The notes: generated from the letters alone by a model not told the origin. Counted from the first letter of the stretch, positions 24,732-32,543 are shown. The stretch: 64,000 bases of DNA from Parapedobacter sp042666505 (GCF_042666505.1 NZ_JBHTDN010000001.1:1302001-1366000), one strand, 5' to 3'. Program-made: numbers and translations.

Positions 24732-25895
24732 CTACCTCCTTCCGTATTTGCGGAACAAATAATACACGCCACCTAATGCACCGACGATAATCAGGATACC
24801 CAGCCATCCCCAAAGTAACGGTGTCCGTACGGATAATCTAAAAGATGCGGTTGATGATTTCTCCGGCGTTTTAGCTTCCAAGTTTGCCACATAGTCTCCC
24901 GCAACGGATTTCCGGCTGGCTTTAATGGTAGCGAACACCTGTGCATGCTGCCCCGGGGCAATTACATCAATTTTACTGGGTTCGAACGATACAGCCCAAT
25001 CTACGGGAGCGGAGGATTTCATTTCGATATTTTTCAATGGCGCCGACCCCGTATTTTTCACCAACAGTTCCACCTTCTCCTCACTGCCAGCAGTAATCGA
25101 TGTGCTCAGCTTCCCTGTAGGTGTGGTTAGCTCCAAATTATAGGAGCCTGTGATGACAACTTCCAATTCCAGATCGGACGACATGCCGCTGGTAGCCGCT
25201 ACCACAGGTATTTTGTAGCTGCCTGCACCCAAGTGGTCCGGTGGATCCAATTCGATGGTGATGTTCTGGGTTTGGTTAGCGCCTACATTTACCGACGAAA
25301 CCTGTTTGCCGTTTGCCCTGAATAACGCATTCCATCCCTGCGGTACCTGAGCTCGCAGCCCATAAACCTGCTCTTCGCTCGAGGGATTTCTGAGGGTCGA
25401 GTTGAAGGTAAATGTTGAGTTAGCCGCCCCCTCCATGTTGGCTTGGTCCGTGTTAAACTCCGATTTAAATGTACCCTGTTCCGAGATTTCCACGGTCAAC
25501 GGCAATTGGTTAATTCCTTTGGCTACCAACTGGAAGCGATAAATCCCTTTGTCCACACGGTACGGGACTTGTACTTTGAAAGAGAAATTCTTTTTTTCCC
25601 TCGGCAATACGGAAATCTGCCCGACCGTCCAGCCTCCAGATTTGAGCTCATAGGACCACCCTTCTGGCAATCCTTCCACGACAATTTCTGCGGTTCTTAC
25701 ACTACTTCCATTGTTGATCACATCGACGGAATAATCAATGGATTCTCCGGGGGGAACCGAAATTTTTGTATACGGAGTATAAAGGGTCATGCTCTGAGCA
25801 ATGCCCATCTTCTGAATTCCCTTAATCGGGACCACTCCGCAAAAGCACAACAGTAAAATAAAAACTTTAGGTAAAGTAATGGCACGTGTTAACAT
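24732..25895 (-). CDS. Secreted membrane-anchored NEW3-domain protein of an ABC exporter
   Basis: The 387-residue protein starts with a hydrophobic export signal (about 8-34) and ends with one membrane helix (LLWGWLGILIIVGALGGVYY) plus a short basic tail. Between lie three or four Ig-like NEW3 repeats with the pattern VPPGESIDYSVDVINNGSS and ITAGSEEKVELLVKNTGSA. It is therefore a periplasmic beta-domain protein held in the inner membrane, encoded first in an operon with an ABC-2 ATPase and permease. This trio is recurrent in Bacteroidota and other phyla, with unknown substrate; the NEW3 protein may bind or guide the exported molecule (inference). Confidence 0.82.
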   Translation of the reverse strand: MLTRAITLPKVFILLLCFCGVVPIKGIQKMGIAQSMTLYTPYTKISVPPGESIDYSVDVINNGSSVRTAEIVVEGLPEGWSYELKSGGWTVGQISVLPREKKNFSFKVQVPYRVDKGIYRFQLVAKGINQLPLTVEISEQGTFKSEFNTDQANMEGAANSTFTFNSTLRNPSSEEQVYGLRAQVPQGWNALFRANGKQVSSVNVGANQTQNITIELDPPDHLGAGSYKIPVVAATSGMSSDLELEVVITGSYNLELTTPTGKLSTSITAGSEEKVELLVKNTGSAPLKNIEMKSSAPVDWAVSFEPSKIDVIAPGQHAQVFATIKASRKSVAGDYVANLEAKTPEKSSTASFRLSVRTPLLWGWLGILIIVGALGGVYYLFRKYGRR

Positions 25896-25935
25896 AACAA
25901 AATTGAACTAATTTAGAAATGATAAGCAGTACAGG

Positions 25936-25943
25936 CAAAATTA
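25936..25943 (-). promoter_or_regulatory. Candidate -7 promoter element for the NEW3-ABC operon
   Basis: The minus strand reads TAATTTTG (TAnnTTTG), 40 bases before the ATG at 25895. No -33 TTTG is evident. Confidence 0.4.
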
Positions 25944-26071
25944 GAAAATCGAAAAAGTCGAAAAAACGATTTTACATTTTTTAACATTTCGGTCACCGAA
26001 CTCCTCAAAAGCAACCTATTAGCCTCTAAAAAACGTTGCTAAAGGTGTAAATTATGGGAAAAATTACGGTT

Positions 26072-26105
26072 AAAAAAAAGGGCCGAATAATTGAATATTC
26101 GACCC
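26072..26105 (-). terminator. Strong intrinsic terminator of the candidate small RNA
   Basis: On the minus strand GGGTCGAATA (26105-26096) pairs with TATTCGGCCC (26089-26080) through ten positions including one T-G wobble. The loop is six bases and eight T follow (26079-26072). The wobble and the T-run both fit minus-strand transcription only. No protein gene ends here. Confidence 0.8.
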
Positions 26106-26143
26106 TACATCTACCTATGAAAAACATGCCCTTTGGGAGGGCA
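26072..26143 (-). ncRNA. Candidate small RNA of about 70 nt
   Basis: A full transcription unit is visible: TTTG, 18 bases, TACTTTTG (promoter), then about 70 bases ending in a strong terminator. The predicted RNA begins at or in a 5' hairpin (arms ATGCCC and GGGCAT at 26144-26139 and 26131-26126, minus strand). A single-stranded stretch near 26125-26106 follows, then the terminator hairpin. It has no plausible reading frame. I cannot match it to a named RNA family; it could be a trans-acting sRNA. Confidence 0.55.
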
Positions 26144-26146
26144 TTA

Positions 26147-26154
26147 CAAAAGTA
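26147..26154 (-). promoter_or_regulatory. Promoter of the candidate small RNA
   Basis: The minus strand reads TACTTTTG (TAnnTTTG), with TTTG exactly 18 bases upstream, a near-ideal Bacteroidota promoter. The expected start is near 26141. Confidence 0.65.
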
Positions 26155-26279
26155 CAGCTAAGAATGAGGATACAAAACATTTATTCGTTTAAAAAAAGTT
26201 TTTGTAGACGTAATACTACAAGAAAAAGAGCGATAGCATTCATGCAGGTTTGGTTTTTTTTTAGTTAATTCGTCGTGCG

Positions 26280-26287
26280 TAATTTTG
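26280..26287 (+). promoter_or_regulatory. Candidate -7 promoter element for the ankyrin gene
   Basis: TAATTTTG matches TAnnTTTG and lies 26 bases before the ATG at 26314. Confidence 0.4.
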
Positions 26288-26313
26288 AAGTATAGATTAG
26301 ATAGATTAAAGAA

Positions 26314-26964
26314 ATGAGTCTTAGTCAACTGGAAGAGTATATCGAGACCGGTAATGGTCGCGCCATTGATGATTTATTGAACGGCAACCCGAGCTTGAGT
26401 AGACAAAAAACAAGCCACGACATCTCTCCCCTCCTATTAGCATGTTACTATAATAAACCACAGATTGTAAAGGTATTATTGAAGCATTTAGACGAACTTA
26501 CTATCCACGAAGCAGCCGCTGCCGCCCAGTTGGAGCAGGTTCAAGCGATGATTGAAGACCATCCCGACTTAATAGACGTGGTTTCAGACCATGGATTTAC
26601 ACCGCTTGGTCTAGCTACACATTTTGGCAATGAAGATGTTGTCCGCTACCTACTGACGAAGCACGCCGATCCCAATATTCAATCCCAAAATGGGTACAAT
26701 GTCTATCCCCTACACACCGCTATCAGTTCGAACTTTGACGGCATAGCCAAAATGCTTCTCGAAGCCGGTGCGGAAGTAAATGTATTGCAGGCATCGCGAA
26801 CAAGCCCCCTACATCTTGCGGCACAAAACGGGAACATCGATCTCATCATTTTACTATTGGAAAGCGGCGCGCGGGTGGAAATCAAAAATGACATGGGCAA
26901 AACTGCATCCGATCTGGCAGCTGAAAAGGGGCACGTTGAAATCGCCGAAATCTTAAGGGCATGA
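26314..26964 (+). CDS. Ankyrin-repeat protein
   Basis: A 216-residue cytoplasmic protein made almost entirely of ankyrin repeats, about five to six units. Clear ones read HGFTPLGLATHFGNEDVVRY, SRTSPLHLAAQNGNIDLIIL and MGKTASDLAAEKGHVEIAEI. It has no signal peptide. Ankyrin repeats bind proteins; the partner is unknown. It is encoded alone on the plus strand and ends three bases before the convergent PspC gene. Confidence 0.92.
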   Translation: MSLSQLEEYIETGNGRAIDDLLNGNPSLSRQKTSHDISPLLLACYYNKPQIVKVLLKHLDELTIHEAAAAAQLEQVQAMIEDHPDLIDVVSDHGFTPLGLATHFGNEDVVRYLLTKHADPNIQSQNGYNVYPLHTAISSNFDGIAKMLLEAGAEVNVLQASRTSPLHLAAQNGNIDLIILLLESGARVEIKNDMGKTASDLAAEKGHVEIAEILRA

Positions 26965-26967
26965 CTA

Positions 26968-27189
26968 TCAAAAGTCCCAAAGCCGATGGCGCATGCGTTT
27001 GATATAATTCCGGAAATCCAATACGATACCCGCCAAGAAGTAGAAGATAATTGGAAAACCAACCGCGAGAAAGGATGTGTAAATAAAAAATAGGCGAAGT
27101 TTAGATATCGATATACCCAAACGCTCACCGATGTATGTACATACACCGAAAGAACGCTGTTCAAAGAACAAAAGAATTCGCTTTATCAT
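26968..27189 (-). CDS. PspC-domain membrane protein
   Basis: A 73-residue protein with the PspC pattern: a short amphipathic start (EQRSFGVCTYIGERLGISIS) and one long hydrophobic stretch (about 32-57). PspC proteins take part in envelope-stress sensing, but this is the minimal form and no other psp genes are nearby. The ATG overlaps the stop of the DUF2851 gene by one base (TAATG), so the two are co-translated. Confidence 0.8.
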   Translation of the reverse strand: MIKRILLFFEQRSFGVCTYIGERLGISISKLRLFFIYTSFLAVGFPIIFYFLAGIVLDFRNYIKRMRHRLWDF

Positions 27190-28478
27190 TATTCGTTATT
27201 TTTTATCAATTGCAGCCCTATCCCACATTCCAAACACCGCTTCCTATCGCAATAAAACGACTTCATTTGTAACAAAGCCTGCGATTCGGCCGCATGTTCC
27301 GCACGAATACCCAACGTTGAAAAGCGCATTAAAACCGAATTTTTCTCCGTTTTTAAGCCCTCCAAAAGGGTAACAGCCCGGTAAATATACATTTCTTTGC
27401 CGACATATTTACCATAAGCAAATAATATACCAGATGCCATGTTGATCAACAGGTTATCAATGGATTGCATTCCCAGTTGAAAACCATGCCGGGACGAGGG
27501 CACATCAAAACGATAATGGCCTGCCCAGTACCGATTGACGGGTAGTTCACGAAATATTGCTTTTAATTGATTGGTATTCTCCGCGTCGGTCAAAGCAGCA
27601 AATAGATGAACTGTCCGAATATACAACGCCGCAAATTGCGCAATCCGAATCGAAGGAAAATTGCCCGGACGTGTACGCAAGAATTTCCAGGAGGATGCGT
27701 CTAAGGGAGTCAATGCATGAAGCCGACGAAGGTAGTTGTACGCTTGTTGTAGTTTACGAGGATATGTATCCGCAAACGCCGGTTGTTCCAGCAAGCCTGC
27801 CTGCCCAAAAAACAAGGCTTCTATATTTTGCTGGCTATGTCTATACTTTGCCAGAATAGTCAACGGGAGACTTCGGGCGAGCTGTTCAAACGGTTCAGCG
27901 TTGACCTTAAATCCGAAGCTGCGGGCGGCCCAGAGATAGCACGTAGCCTCCCAATTTCCCTGTTGTTCCGATAACAGCTCATAAATAGCGGAAACTCTAT
28001 ATTCAAAGCGCTCAATAAGCAAACGGGATAGCCATTGTGACCGGTGAAATCCCGGTATCCGATGAACCAGTTTCTCGCAGGGAATCCAATACATACCGCT
28101 CATCAGATCGCGGTAGTTCGACAAGACGTATTTCGGAATCAGCGGTTTCAGCACCAGCGTTTCAGGGAAGGTGCCATCTTCTCGGCAAATGATTTTGTCA
28201 TCCTCATATACCACATGCAGTATTACGTTGTTGTATGCTTTGTCGCGATGATGCCGATGTGTATTCCACTCAGACGCTCGCAGATGAATCTCTACGCTTC
28301 CGGCCCATTCGGTATCGCCGATCCGTATCCGAGCGGCGAGAAAATCCGGACCTGCGTGATGATTTTGATAGCCCGTATCCCGTATCGACAGGTTTTTTTT
28401 TGACACAGTTGACAGACGCACGGTACGATATAAACGGTACCTCCAAATGAAATGCAGCAATTTTTCGGGTAAGGTCAT
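27189..28478 (-). CDS. DUF2851 family protein
   Basis: A 429-residue soluble protein matching the Bacteroidota family DUF2851. The N-terminal segment includes GYQNHHAGPDFLAARIRIGD and GSVEIHLRASEWNTHRHH, an HxxD/H-rich motif resembling a metal or nuclease-like site, followed by HVVYEDD. A long helical part follows, and the C-terminus ends in a CxxC-type pair (CDRKRCLECGIG). The function is unknown; the His-rich N-terminal core suggests an enzyme (inference). It has its own -7 element and is followed by pspC. Confidence 0.85.
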   Translation of the reverse strand: MTLPEKLLHFIWRYRLYRTVRLSTVSKKNLSIRDTGYQNHHAGPDFLAARIRIGDTEWAGSVEIHLRASEWNTHRHHRDKAYNNVILHVVYEDDKIICREDGTFPETLVLKPLIPKYVLSNYRDLMSGMYWIPCEKLVHRIPGFHRSQWLSRLLIERFEYRVSAIYELLSEQQGNWEATCYLWAARSFGFKVNAEPFEQLARSLPLTILAKYRHSQQNIEALFFGQAGLLEQPAFADTYPRKLQQAYNYLRRLHALTPLDASSWKFLRTRPGNFPSIRIAQFAALYIRTVHLFAALTDAENTNQLKAIFRELPVNRYWAGHYRFDVPSSRHGFQLGMQSIDNLLINMASGILFAYGKYVGKEMYIYRAVTLLEGLKTEKNSVLMRFSTLGIRAEHAAESQALLQMKSFYCDRKRCLECGIGLQLIKNNE

Positions 28479-28503
28479 ATATCCGGTTCATAGGTTACTA
28501 TGA

Positions 28504-28511
28504 CAAAGGTA
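28504..28511 (-). promoter_or_regulatory. Candidate -7 promoter element for DUF2851-pspC
   Basis: The minus strand reads TACCTTTG (TAnnTTTG), 25 bases upstream of the ATG at 28478. Confidence 0.4.
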
Positions 28512-28570
28512 TTTATTTTGTCTTAAACAGACAACGGATTACAACAAATGCCGACCGTAAGGTTTTAGTT

Positions 28571-29326
28571 CTAATAATAGTCGAACCAAGAGACAACCTC
28601 CGTTTGGCTGAGTTCAGACTTGGCACGCTGATCATAATCGCGGACGATACGTCCACTTTCCATCTGAATCAAGCGTGAACCGTAGCGTAATGCTTCCCCA
28701 ATGTTGTGGGTCACCAACAAAGCAGTCAATTTATTTTCCCGTATAATCCGATCGGCAATCTCCATGACCTTCCTGGCAGAACGAGGGTCTAACGCCGCGG
28801 ACGGTTCATCAAGCAGCAGGATATCGACGTCAGCCATTACCGTCATCAATAAAGTAAGCGCTTGCCGCTGACCACCACTTAATGTACCCATGGGTTGTGC
28901 CAACTTGTTTTCAAGCCCCATCCCCAGTGTCGATACCTTGTCTCGCACCAACTGCGTGAATAGGCGGTCCGCTCCCAATTTTACCCACTTTCGCGACCTG
29001 CGAAGCGACGCCATTCGAAAATTATCCAATATGGACAGTGACGCCGCGGTACCGATCAGCGGATTCTGGAAGACACGGGCTACCCATCTGCTTCGCCGAT
29101 AGTCCGGCAACCGTTGTATTTCCTTACCATGTAACCGAATAATTCCCGTATCCACATAGGTATTACCAGCGATCAGATTCAGCAATGTGCTCTTCCCGGA
29201 GCCGTTAGCACCTACCAGCACGGTATAACTCCGTGGTTCCAGTTGAAGAGTTATATCGTTAATGGCTGTCACTTCAGTTGCTTTTCCCGCATTGAATACT
29301 TTTGTTATATGTTGAAAATCAAGCAT
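28571..29326 (-). CDS. ABC transporter ATP-binding protein (LivG/TrpZ-like)
   Basis: A 251-residue ATPase with Walker A (VLVGANGSGKSTLLNLIAG), signature (TLSGGQRQALTLLM) and Walker B (ILLLDEPSAALDP) followed by the H-loop (LLVTHN). It follows the permease at 29341-30219 by 14 bases, and the two belong to the small-importer class whose partner is a soluble solute-binding protein of the DUF/TrpX type. No such gene is adjacent, so substrate and binding protein are unknown. Confidence 0.93.
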   Translation of the reverse strand: MLDFQHITKVFNAGKATEVTAINDITLQLEPRSYTVLVGANGSGKSTLLNLIAGNTYVDTGIIRLHGKEIQRLPDYRRSRWVARVFQNPLIGTAASLSILDNFRMASLRRSRKWVKLGADRLFTQLVRDKVSTLGMGLENKLAQPMGTLSGGQRQALTLLMTVMADVDILLLDEPSAALDPRSARKVMEIADRIIRENKLTALLVTHNIGEALRYGSRLIQMESGRIVRDYDQRAKSELSQTEVVSWFDYY

Positions 29327-29340
29327 GGTATTTCAGTCAA

Positions 29341-30219
29341 TTAACGCTTACTGAACTGCAAGACACCGCCCATTCTCGGCAAAGCAACGATCAACAAAAC
29401 CAATAATGATGTCGTCAGTTTCAGCAGATTTGCATCAACGCCTATCCGGAGCGCTGTAGCCAAAATCAATTGGAAGATAATCACACCCATAAGCACACAA
29501 GCCAACATTACTGAAATCGAGCGGATCTTCAGAAAATTAATTGCGGTATCTCCGATAATCACGGCACCCAAGCCACTGATAACAATGCCTATCCCCATAT
29601 TAATATCGGCAAACCCTTGAAATTGAGCCATCAGTGACCCACTGCAGGCGACCAACGCGTTGGATATCGCAAGGCCGTATACTTTCATCCGCGAAGTGTT
29701 AACCCCCTGCGCGCGTATCATAGGCTCGCTATCCCCCGTTGCCCGCATTGCGATACCAAAATCACTCCGGAGTAAATAGCTCATTACCAAAAACAAAGCA
29801 GACAACGTTATCAACAGCACAGACAGTATATTATAATCCTGTCTTGCAAATACACCGAAAATAGAAAAGATATCCGGATAGCTAAGTAAAGGCATGTTTG
29901 ATCGCCCCAATAGCACCAGATTGATCGAATACAACGCAGTCATCACCAATATCCCCGCAAGCAATGCGTGAATATGAAGTCGGTTGTGAATCAATGCCGT
30001 ACAACTTCCGGCCAACGCGCCACCAGCCAGCGCAAAAAATAAGGTCGCTATTGCAGGAAATCCATTAATCAATCCCACAGCTGTGATCACCGCGCCCAAT
30101 GTATAGCTTCCGTCCGTCGTAATATCGGGAATGTTAAATATCTTCATGGAAAGAAAAAGACCGATTACCAAAGGGCCAAAGCACATGGCCTGGATGATTG
30201 CTGCCAAGTAAAAATCCAT
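29341..30219 (-). CDS. ABC transporter permease (LivH/TrpY-like)
   Basis: A 292-residue polytopic protein with about eight hydrophobic helices, starting MDFYLAAIIQAMCFGPLVIG at the ATG at 30219. A longer reading from 30330 is rejected because its extra 37 residues fall inside ribD. The motif GLALSNALVA-like segment (VYGLAISNALVACSGSLMAQ) and SGLGAVIIGDTAINF mark the LivH-like permease family. It lies 11 bases after the ribD stop, so ribD, permease and ATPase form one operon. A link to riboflavin precursors or another nutrient is only contextual. Confidence 0.88.
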   Translation of the reverse strand: MDFYLAAIIQAMCFGPLVIGLFLSMKIFNIPDITTDGSYTLGAVITAVGLINGFPAIATLFFALAGGALAGSCTALIHNRLHIHALLAGILVMTALYSINLVLLGRSNMPLLSYPDIFSIFGVFARQDYNILSVLLITLSALFLVMSYLLRSDFGIAMRATGDSEPMIRAQGVNTSRMKVYGLAISNALVACSGSLMAQFQGFADINMGIGIVISGLGAVIIGDTAINFLKIRSISVMLACVLMGVIIFQLILATALRIGVDANLLKLTTSLLVLLIVALPRMGGVLQFSKR

Positions 30220-30230
30220 TGTACGATCTA

Positions 30231-31283
30231 CTAGTGATTTCGGTAATAAATATCCAAACGATCCGGCCCGATAACCCGGCTTTCCAATGTGACCGAGTGC
30301 AATATCGGCGAGGGGATCCCACCACCCCATGTATCACGAGAGGTAAATACACGGGCTTCGTCCCACAATCCCGCTTCCACAAATAGGTCAAGCGTCTTCC
30401 GTCCTCCTTCCACAATAAGCGACTGCACATCCATCAAGTACAATTGATAGGCGATCTTCTGCGGTAGATACCAATCCATATCTTCTACATCAATGTACTT
30501 AATCCGCTCCGTCCAATCGGATCGCAAGGTATTGAAAACAATGGTTTCGGCGCTTCCATCAAACAACTCCGAATCCGGTGGCACGGCAAGGTGCTTATCT
30601 ATCAAAATCCGTTTTGGGTTCCTACCTACCCAATCCCTCACCGTAAGTTGCGGGTGATCGGCCAATGCGGTCTTCGTGCCCACTAGCACGGCGTCTTCTT
30701 CGCTACGCCAACGATGTACCAACTGCTTTGCTACGGCGCCTGTTATCCAACGTTGTGTCCCGTCCGCAGGCGCCATATATCCATCAGCGGTTTGCGCCCA
30801 TTTTAAGATAATATACGGCCGTTGCTGCTGCACTCTCGTCACAAATCTGCGGTTAAGCCAAAGCGCATCCTTTGCCAGTATTCCGTCGATTACCTCAATC
30901 CCAGCTTCTTTTAGGAGCTGGATGCCTCGTCCATTCACTTGGTCGAATGGATCACGGCAGCCGATAACCACCCGACCGACCCGATGGTCGGCCAGCAATT
31001 TGGCACACGGTGGGGTTTTCCCGTAATGCGCGCAGGGTTCTAAGCTCACATACATCGTGGCGGATCGGAATAATTCGGCCGCATCATCACCATATCGGCG
31101 CTGTGCTTCCGTAATTACGACTGCCTCAGCATGCGGTCCGCCAAACTTACGGTGGTAACCTTCCGCTATAATACGTTCCTGATGAACCAATACCGCACCA
31201 ACCATCGGGTTCGGACTGACCGACCCCGCTCCTAATTGTGCCAATTCCAAGCAACGTCGCATGTAAAGTTCGTGCTCTTGCAT
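30231..31283 (-). CDS. ribD: Bifunctional riboflavin biosynthesis deaminase/reductase RibD
   Basis: RibD deaminates and then reduces the pyrimidine intermediate of riboflavin synthesis. The 350-residue product starts MQEHELYMRRCLELA. The deaminase domain has the zinc motif GPHAEA and EPCAHYGKTPPCAKLL. The C-terminal reductase domain contains ILKWAQTADGYMA and a SLIVEGGRKTLDLF segment. The ATG at 31283 is preferred to a start 24 codons upstream because a -7 element sits just before it. It is the first gene of an operon with an ABC permease/ATPase. Confidence 0.95.
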   Translation of the reverse strand: MQEHELYMRRCLELAQLGAGSVSPNPMVGAVLVHQERIIAEGYHRKFGGPHAEAVVITEAQRRYGDDAAELFRSATMYVSLEPCAHYGKTPPCAKLLADHRVGRVVIGCRDPFDQVNGRGIQLLKEAGIEVIDGILAKDALWLNRRFVTRVQQQRPYIILKWAQTADGYMAPADGTQRWITGAVAKQLVHRWRSEEDAVLVGTKTALADHPQLTVRDWVGRNPKRILIDKHLAVPPDSELFDGSAETIVFNTLRSDWTERIKYIDVEDMDWYLPQKIAYQLYLMDVQSLIVEGGRKTLDLFVEAGLWDEARVFTSRDTWGGGIPSPILHSVTLESRVIGPDRLDIYYRNH

Positions 31284-31287
31284 ATTG

Positions 31288-31295
31288 CAAACATA
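31288..31295 (-). promoter_or_regulatory. Candidate -7 promoter element directly before ribD
   Basis: The minus strand reads TATGTTTG (TAnnTTTG), with only four bases before the ATG at 31283. Transcription would therefore begin at or inside the start codon. No clear -33 TTTG was seen. Confidence 0.45.
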
Positions 31296-31424
31296 ATCAA
31301 AATGTATCATTCGGCGTTCCGTAACTAGCCTCATTGAGAACATTCGACAGATCAAGCGATCCCAATTTGCCTGGGCTTACTCGGGTTTCAACTACAATCC
31401 GGATTTTCGGAAGGTGCCGAAAAA

Positions 31425-31835
31425 TTAGCTTCCAGCATCCTGCATTTCGAGGCTGTTTTCAAAAGAAACTGCCTCGTTTGCTTTTCTAACGTGGATTCCG
31501 TGCATGCCCAAAAGATCGAATACCTGCTGCGGAATCCGTAATACATAAAGCGAGGTCCAACCTGCTACGGGGTGGAGCCTTCGCATGGGTCCAAACACAT
31601 GATTCTTCAAGATTTCTTTTGGTGGGCATTTCTCCGCCCTTGCCGGACCTTTCGCCGGGATGGCCCGGGAGCTCGGTGCATACTCCATGCTTACTTGATG
31701 CATACAGGATGCTACCTTGGTTTGCTCCCATGCGATTGAGTAAACAACGAGTATGCACTGAGTTAGCATTGAGCTCCGAAGCGGGTTCCAGGCGGTCTCC
31801 TGTATGACCCCGTAGCGATCCATGCTCCATTCCAT
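31425..31835 (-). CDS. Unrecognised reading frame at the ICE/chromosome border
   Basis: A 136-codon frame beginning MEWSMDRYGVIQETAWNPLR and ending NEAVSFENSLEMQDAGS. I do not recognise it. The C-terminal half (RRLHPVAGWTSLYVLRIPQQ onward) looks protein-like. The first half lies in sequence with short internal repeats of the GCATGGAGTATGC kind and has a second overlapping frame, so coding status is doubtful. It sits between ribD and a large inverted repeat at the left border of the mobile region. Confidence 0.3.
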   Translation of the reverse strand: MEWSMDRYGVIQETAWNPLRSSMLTQCILVVYSIAWEQTKVASCMHQVSMEYAPSSRAIPAKGPARAEKCPPKEILKNHVFGPMRRLHPVAGWTSLYVLRIPQQVFDLLGMHGIHVRKANEAVSFENSLEMQDAGS

Positions 31836-31854
31836 CTTTCCCTATATGCCCTTC

Positions 31855-31926
31855 TCCCGCTATGTAGCCGCTTGCCCTTCGCTAAAGTGCGGTTTTCTCG
31901 GGCTTTTTAGCGAAGTATATGCGGGA
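31855..31926. repeat. Large two-tier inverted repeat near the left border of the mobile region
   Basis: The outer arms are TCCCGC (31855-31860) and GCGGGA (31921-31926). The inner arms are CTTCGCTAAA (31877-31886) and TTTAGCGAAG (31906-31915), with the following AG/CT bases also able to pair. Either strand can fold into a long hairpin of about 72 bases. It lies 15 bases before the truncated LytTR gene. It could be a transposon end pair, an att/oriT-type structure or a structured RNA. Confidence 0.6.
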
Positions 31927-31941
31927 CTGCTCCTGCTTTAA

Positions 31942-32226
31942 TTGGTTTCAGAGCGTTTACCCACTGATATGTTTTTGCGAGTACAAAAATCATTTGTCGT
32001 CAACCTCAACAAAATAACATCCATCAAAAGAAACCGTATTTTCATCAGTAAACATTCCATTCCCTTTAGTGATACAATAAAGGATGAATTATTTCGGCAA
32101 ATAGACCCACGTAAATGGAAAAAGAGTGATTTTAAAAAGCTTCTCGAATATCTAGATTTCAAGCGTTTGAACGAATTAATACAGTTTGGCAACGAAATTA
32201 AGGACTTGGAGGCACGCATACCCTGA
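31942..32226 (+). pseudogene. Decapitated LytTR DNA-binding domain
   Basis: The frame reads LPTDMFLRVQKSFVVNLNKI then TSIKRNRIFISKHSIPFSDT, which is the LytTR DNA-binding core near the C-terminus of response regulators. The receiver domain is missing: an in-frame TAA lies directly before the fragment and only a TTG could start it. The tail (DFKKLLEYLDFKRLNELIQF) is an extra helix. It appears to be a regulator gene cut off by an insertion or recombination event at about 31937. Confidence 0.7.
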
Positions 32227-32442
32227 GCGAAACTGTTCGAACCCGTCCGGCTTAAACGACAAAGCCCCGACTTTCGTCGAGGCTTTGTGAACCCACAGGT
32301 ACAAAACTCGAACTCTTTTTTGGAAGATTTAAGACGATTAAACCAACTTAAAGACAGTCCATACCAACATGATGTGGGGGGCAATCAACCTAAACCTAAA
32401 CAGCCTCAAATTCCTACGAAAGTAGGAAAGCTAAAAATGTAA
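32227..32442 (+). other. Possible C-terminal protein remnant
   Basis: The frame just past the LytTR stop continues open for about 71 codons to a TAA at 32440. The second half (QNSNSFLEDLRRLNQLKDSP and then a Pro/Gln/Lys-rich tail ending KVGKLKM) looks like the tail of a mobilisation or other ICE protein. I see no start and cannot name it. The rest of the gap up to rteC at 32544 shows nothing recognisable apart from the hairpin at 32259-32288. Confidence 0.25.
32259..32288. repeat. Near-perfect hairpin (12 of 13 pairs)
   Basis: ACAAAGCC (32259-32266) and GGCTTTGT (32281-32288) enclose CGAC (32268-32271) and GTCG (32276-32279), with one C/A mismatch between the two stems and a 4-base loop. No T-run follows on either strand, so it is not a typical terminator; it could be a protein-binding or processing site. 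Confidence 0.6.
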
Positions 32443-32543
32443 GGGATAATTTCTACAAAAAAATCTTCCCTGACTTCGTCCTGTCTCATGAAAAAAGCTC
32501 GATACTAATCGTAAAATTCGCTTCATTTTAAACCTTTAGTATT

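Larger units (their letters stand above)
25896..26313. other. Intergenic region between the NEW3 and ankyrin genes
   Basis: These 418 bases contain no convincing protein gene. From left to right they hold a -7 element for the NEW3 operon (25936-25943), an A/T-rich stretch, a complete small transcription unit on the minus strand (26072-26154) and a -7 element for the ankyrin gene (26280-26287). Confidence 0.6.

Noticed and set aside
30220..30330. Extended N-terminus of the LivH-like permease
   Set aside because: These 37 codons lie inside ribD, and the natural membrane start at the ATG at 30219 matches the family.
31855..31926. Integron attC site
   Set aside because: The arms do not show the RYYYAAC/GTTRRRY core ends, and no integron integrase or cassette array is near.
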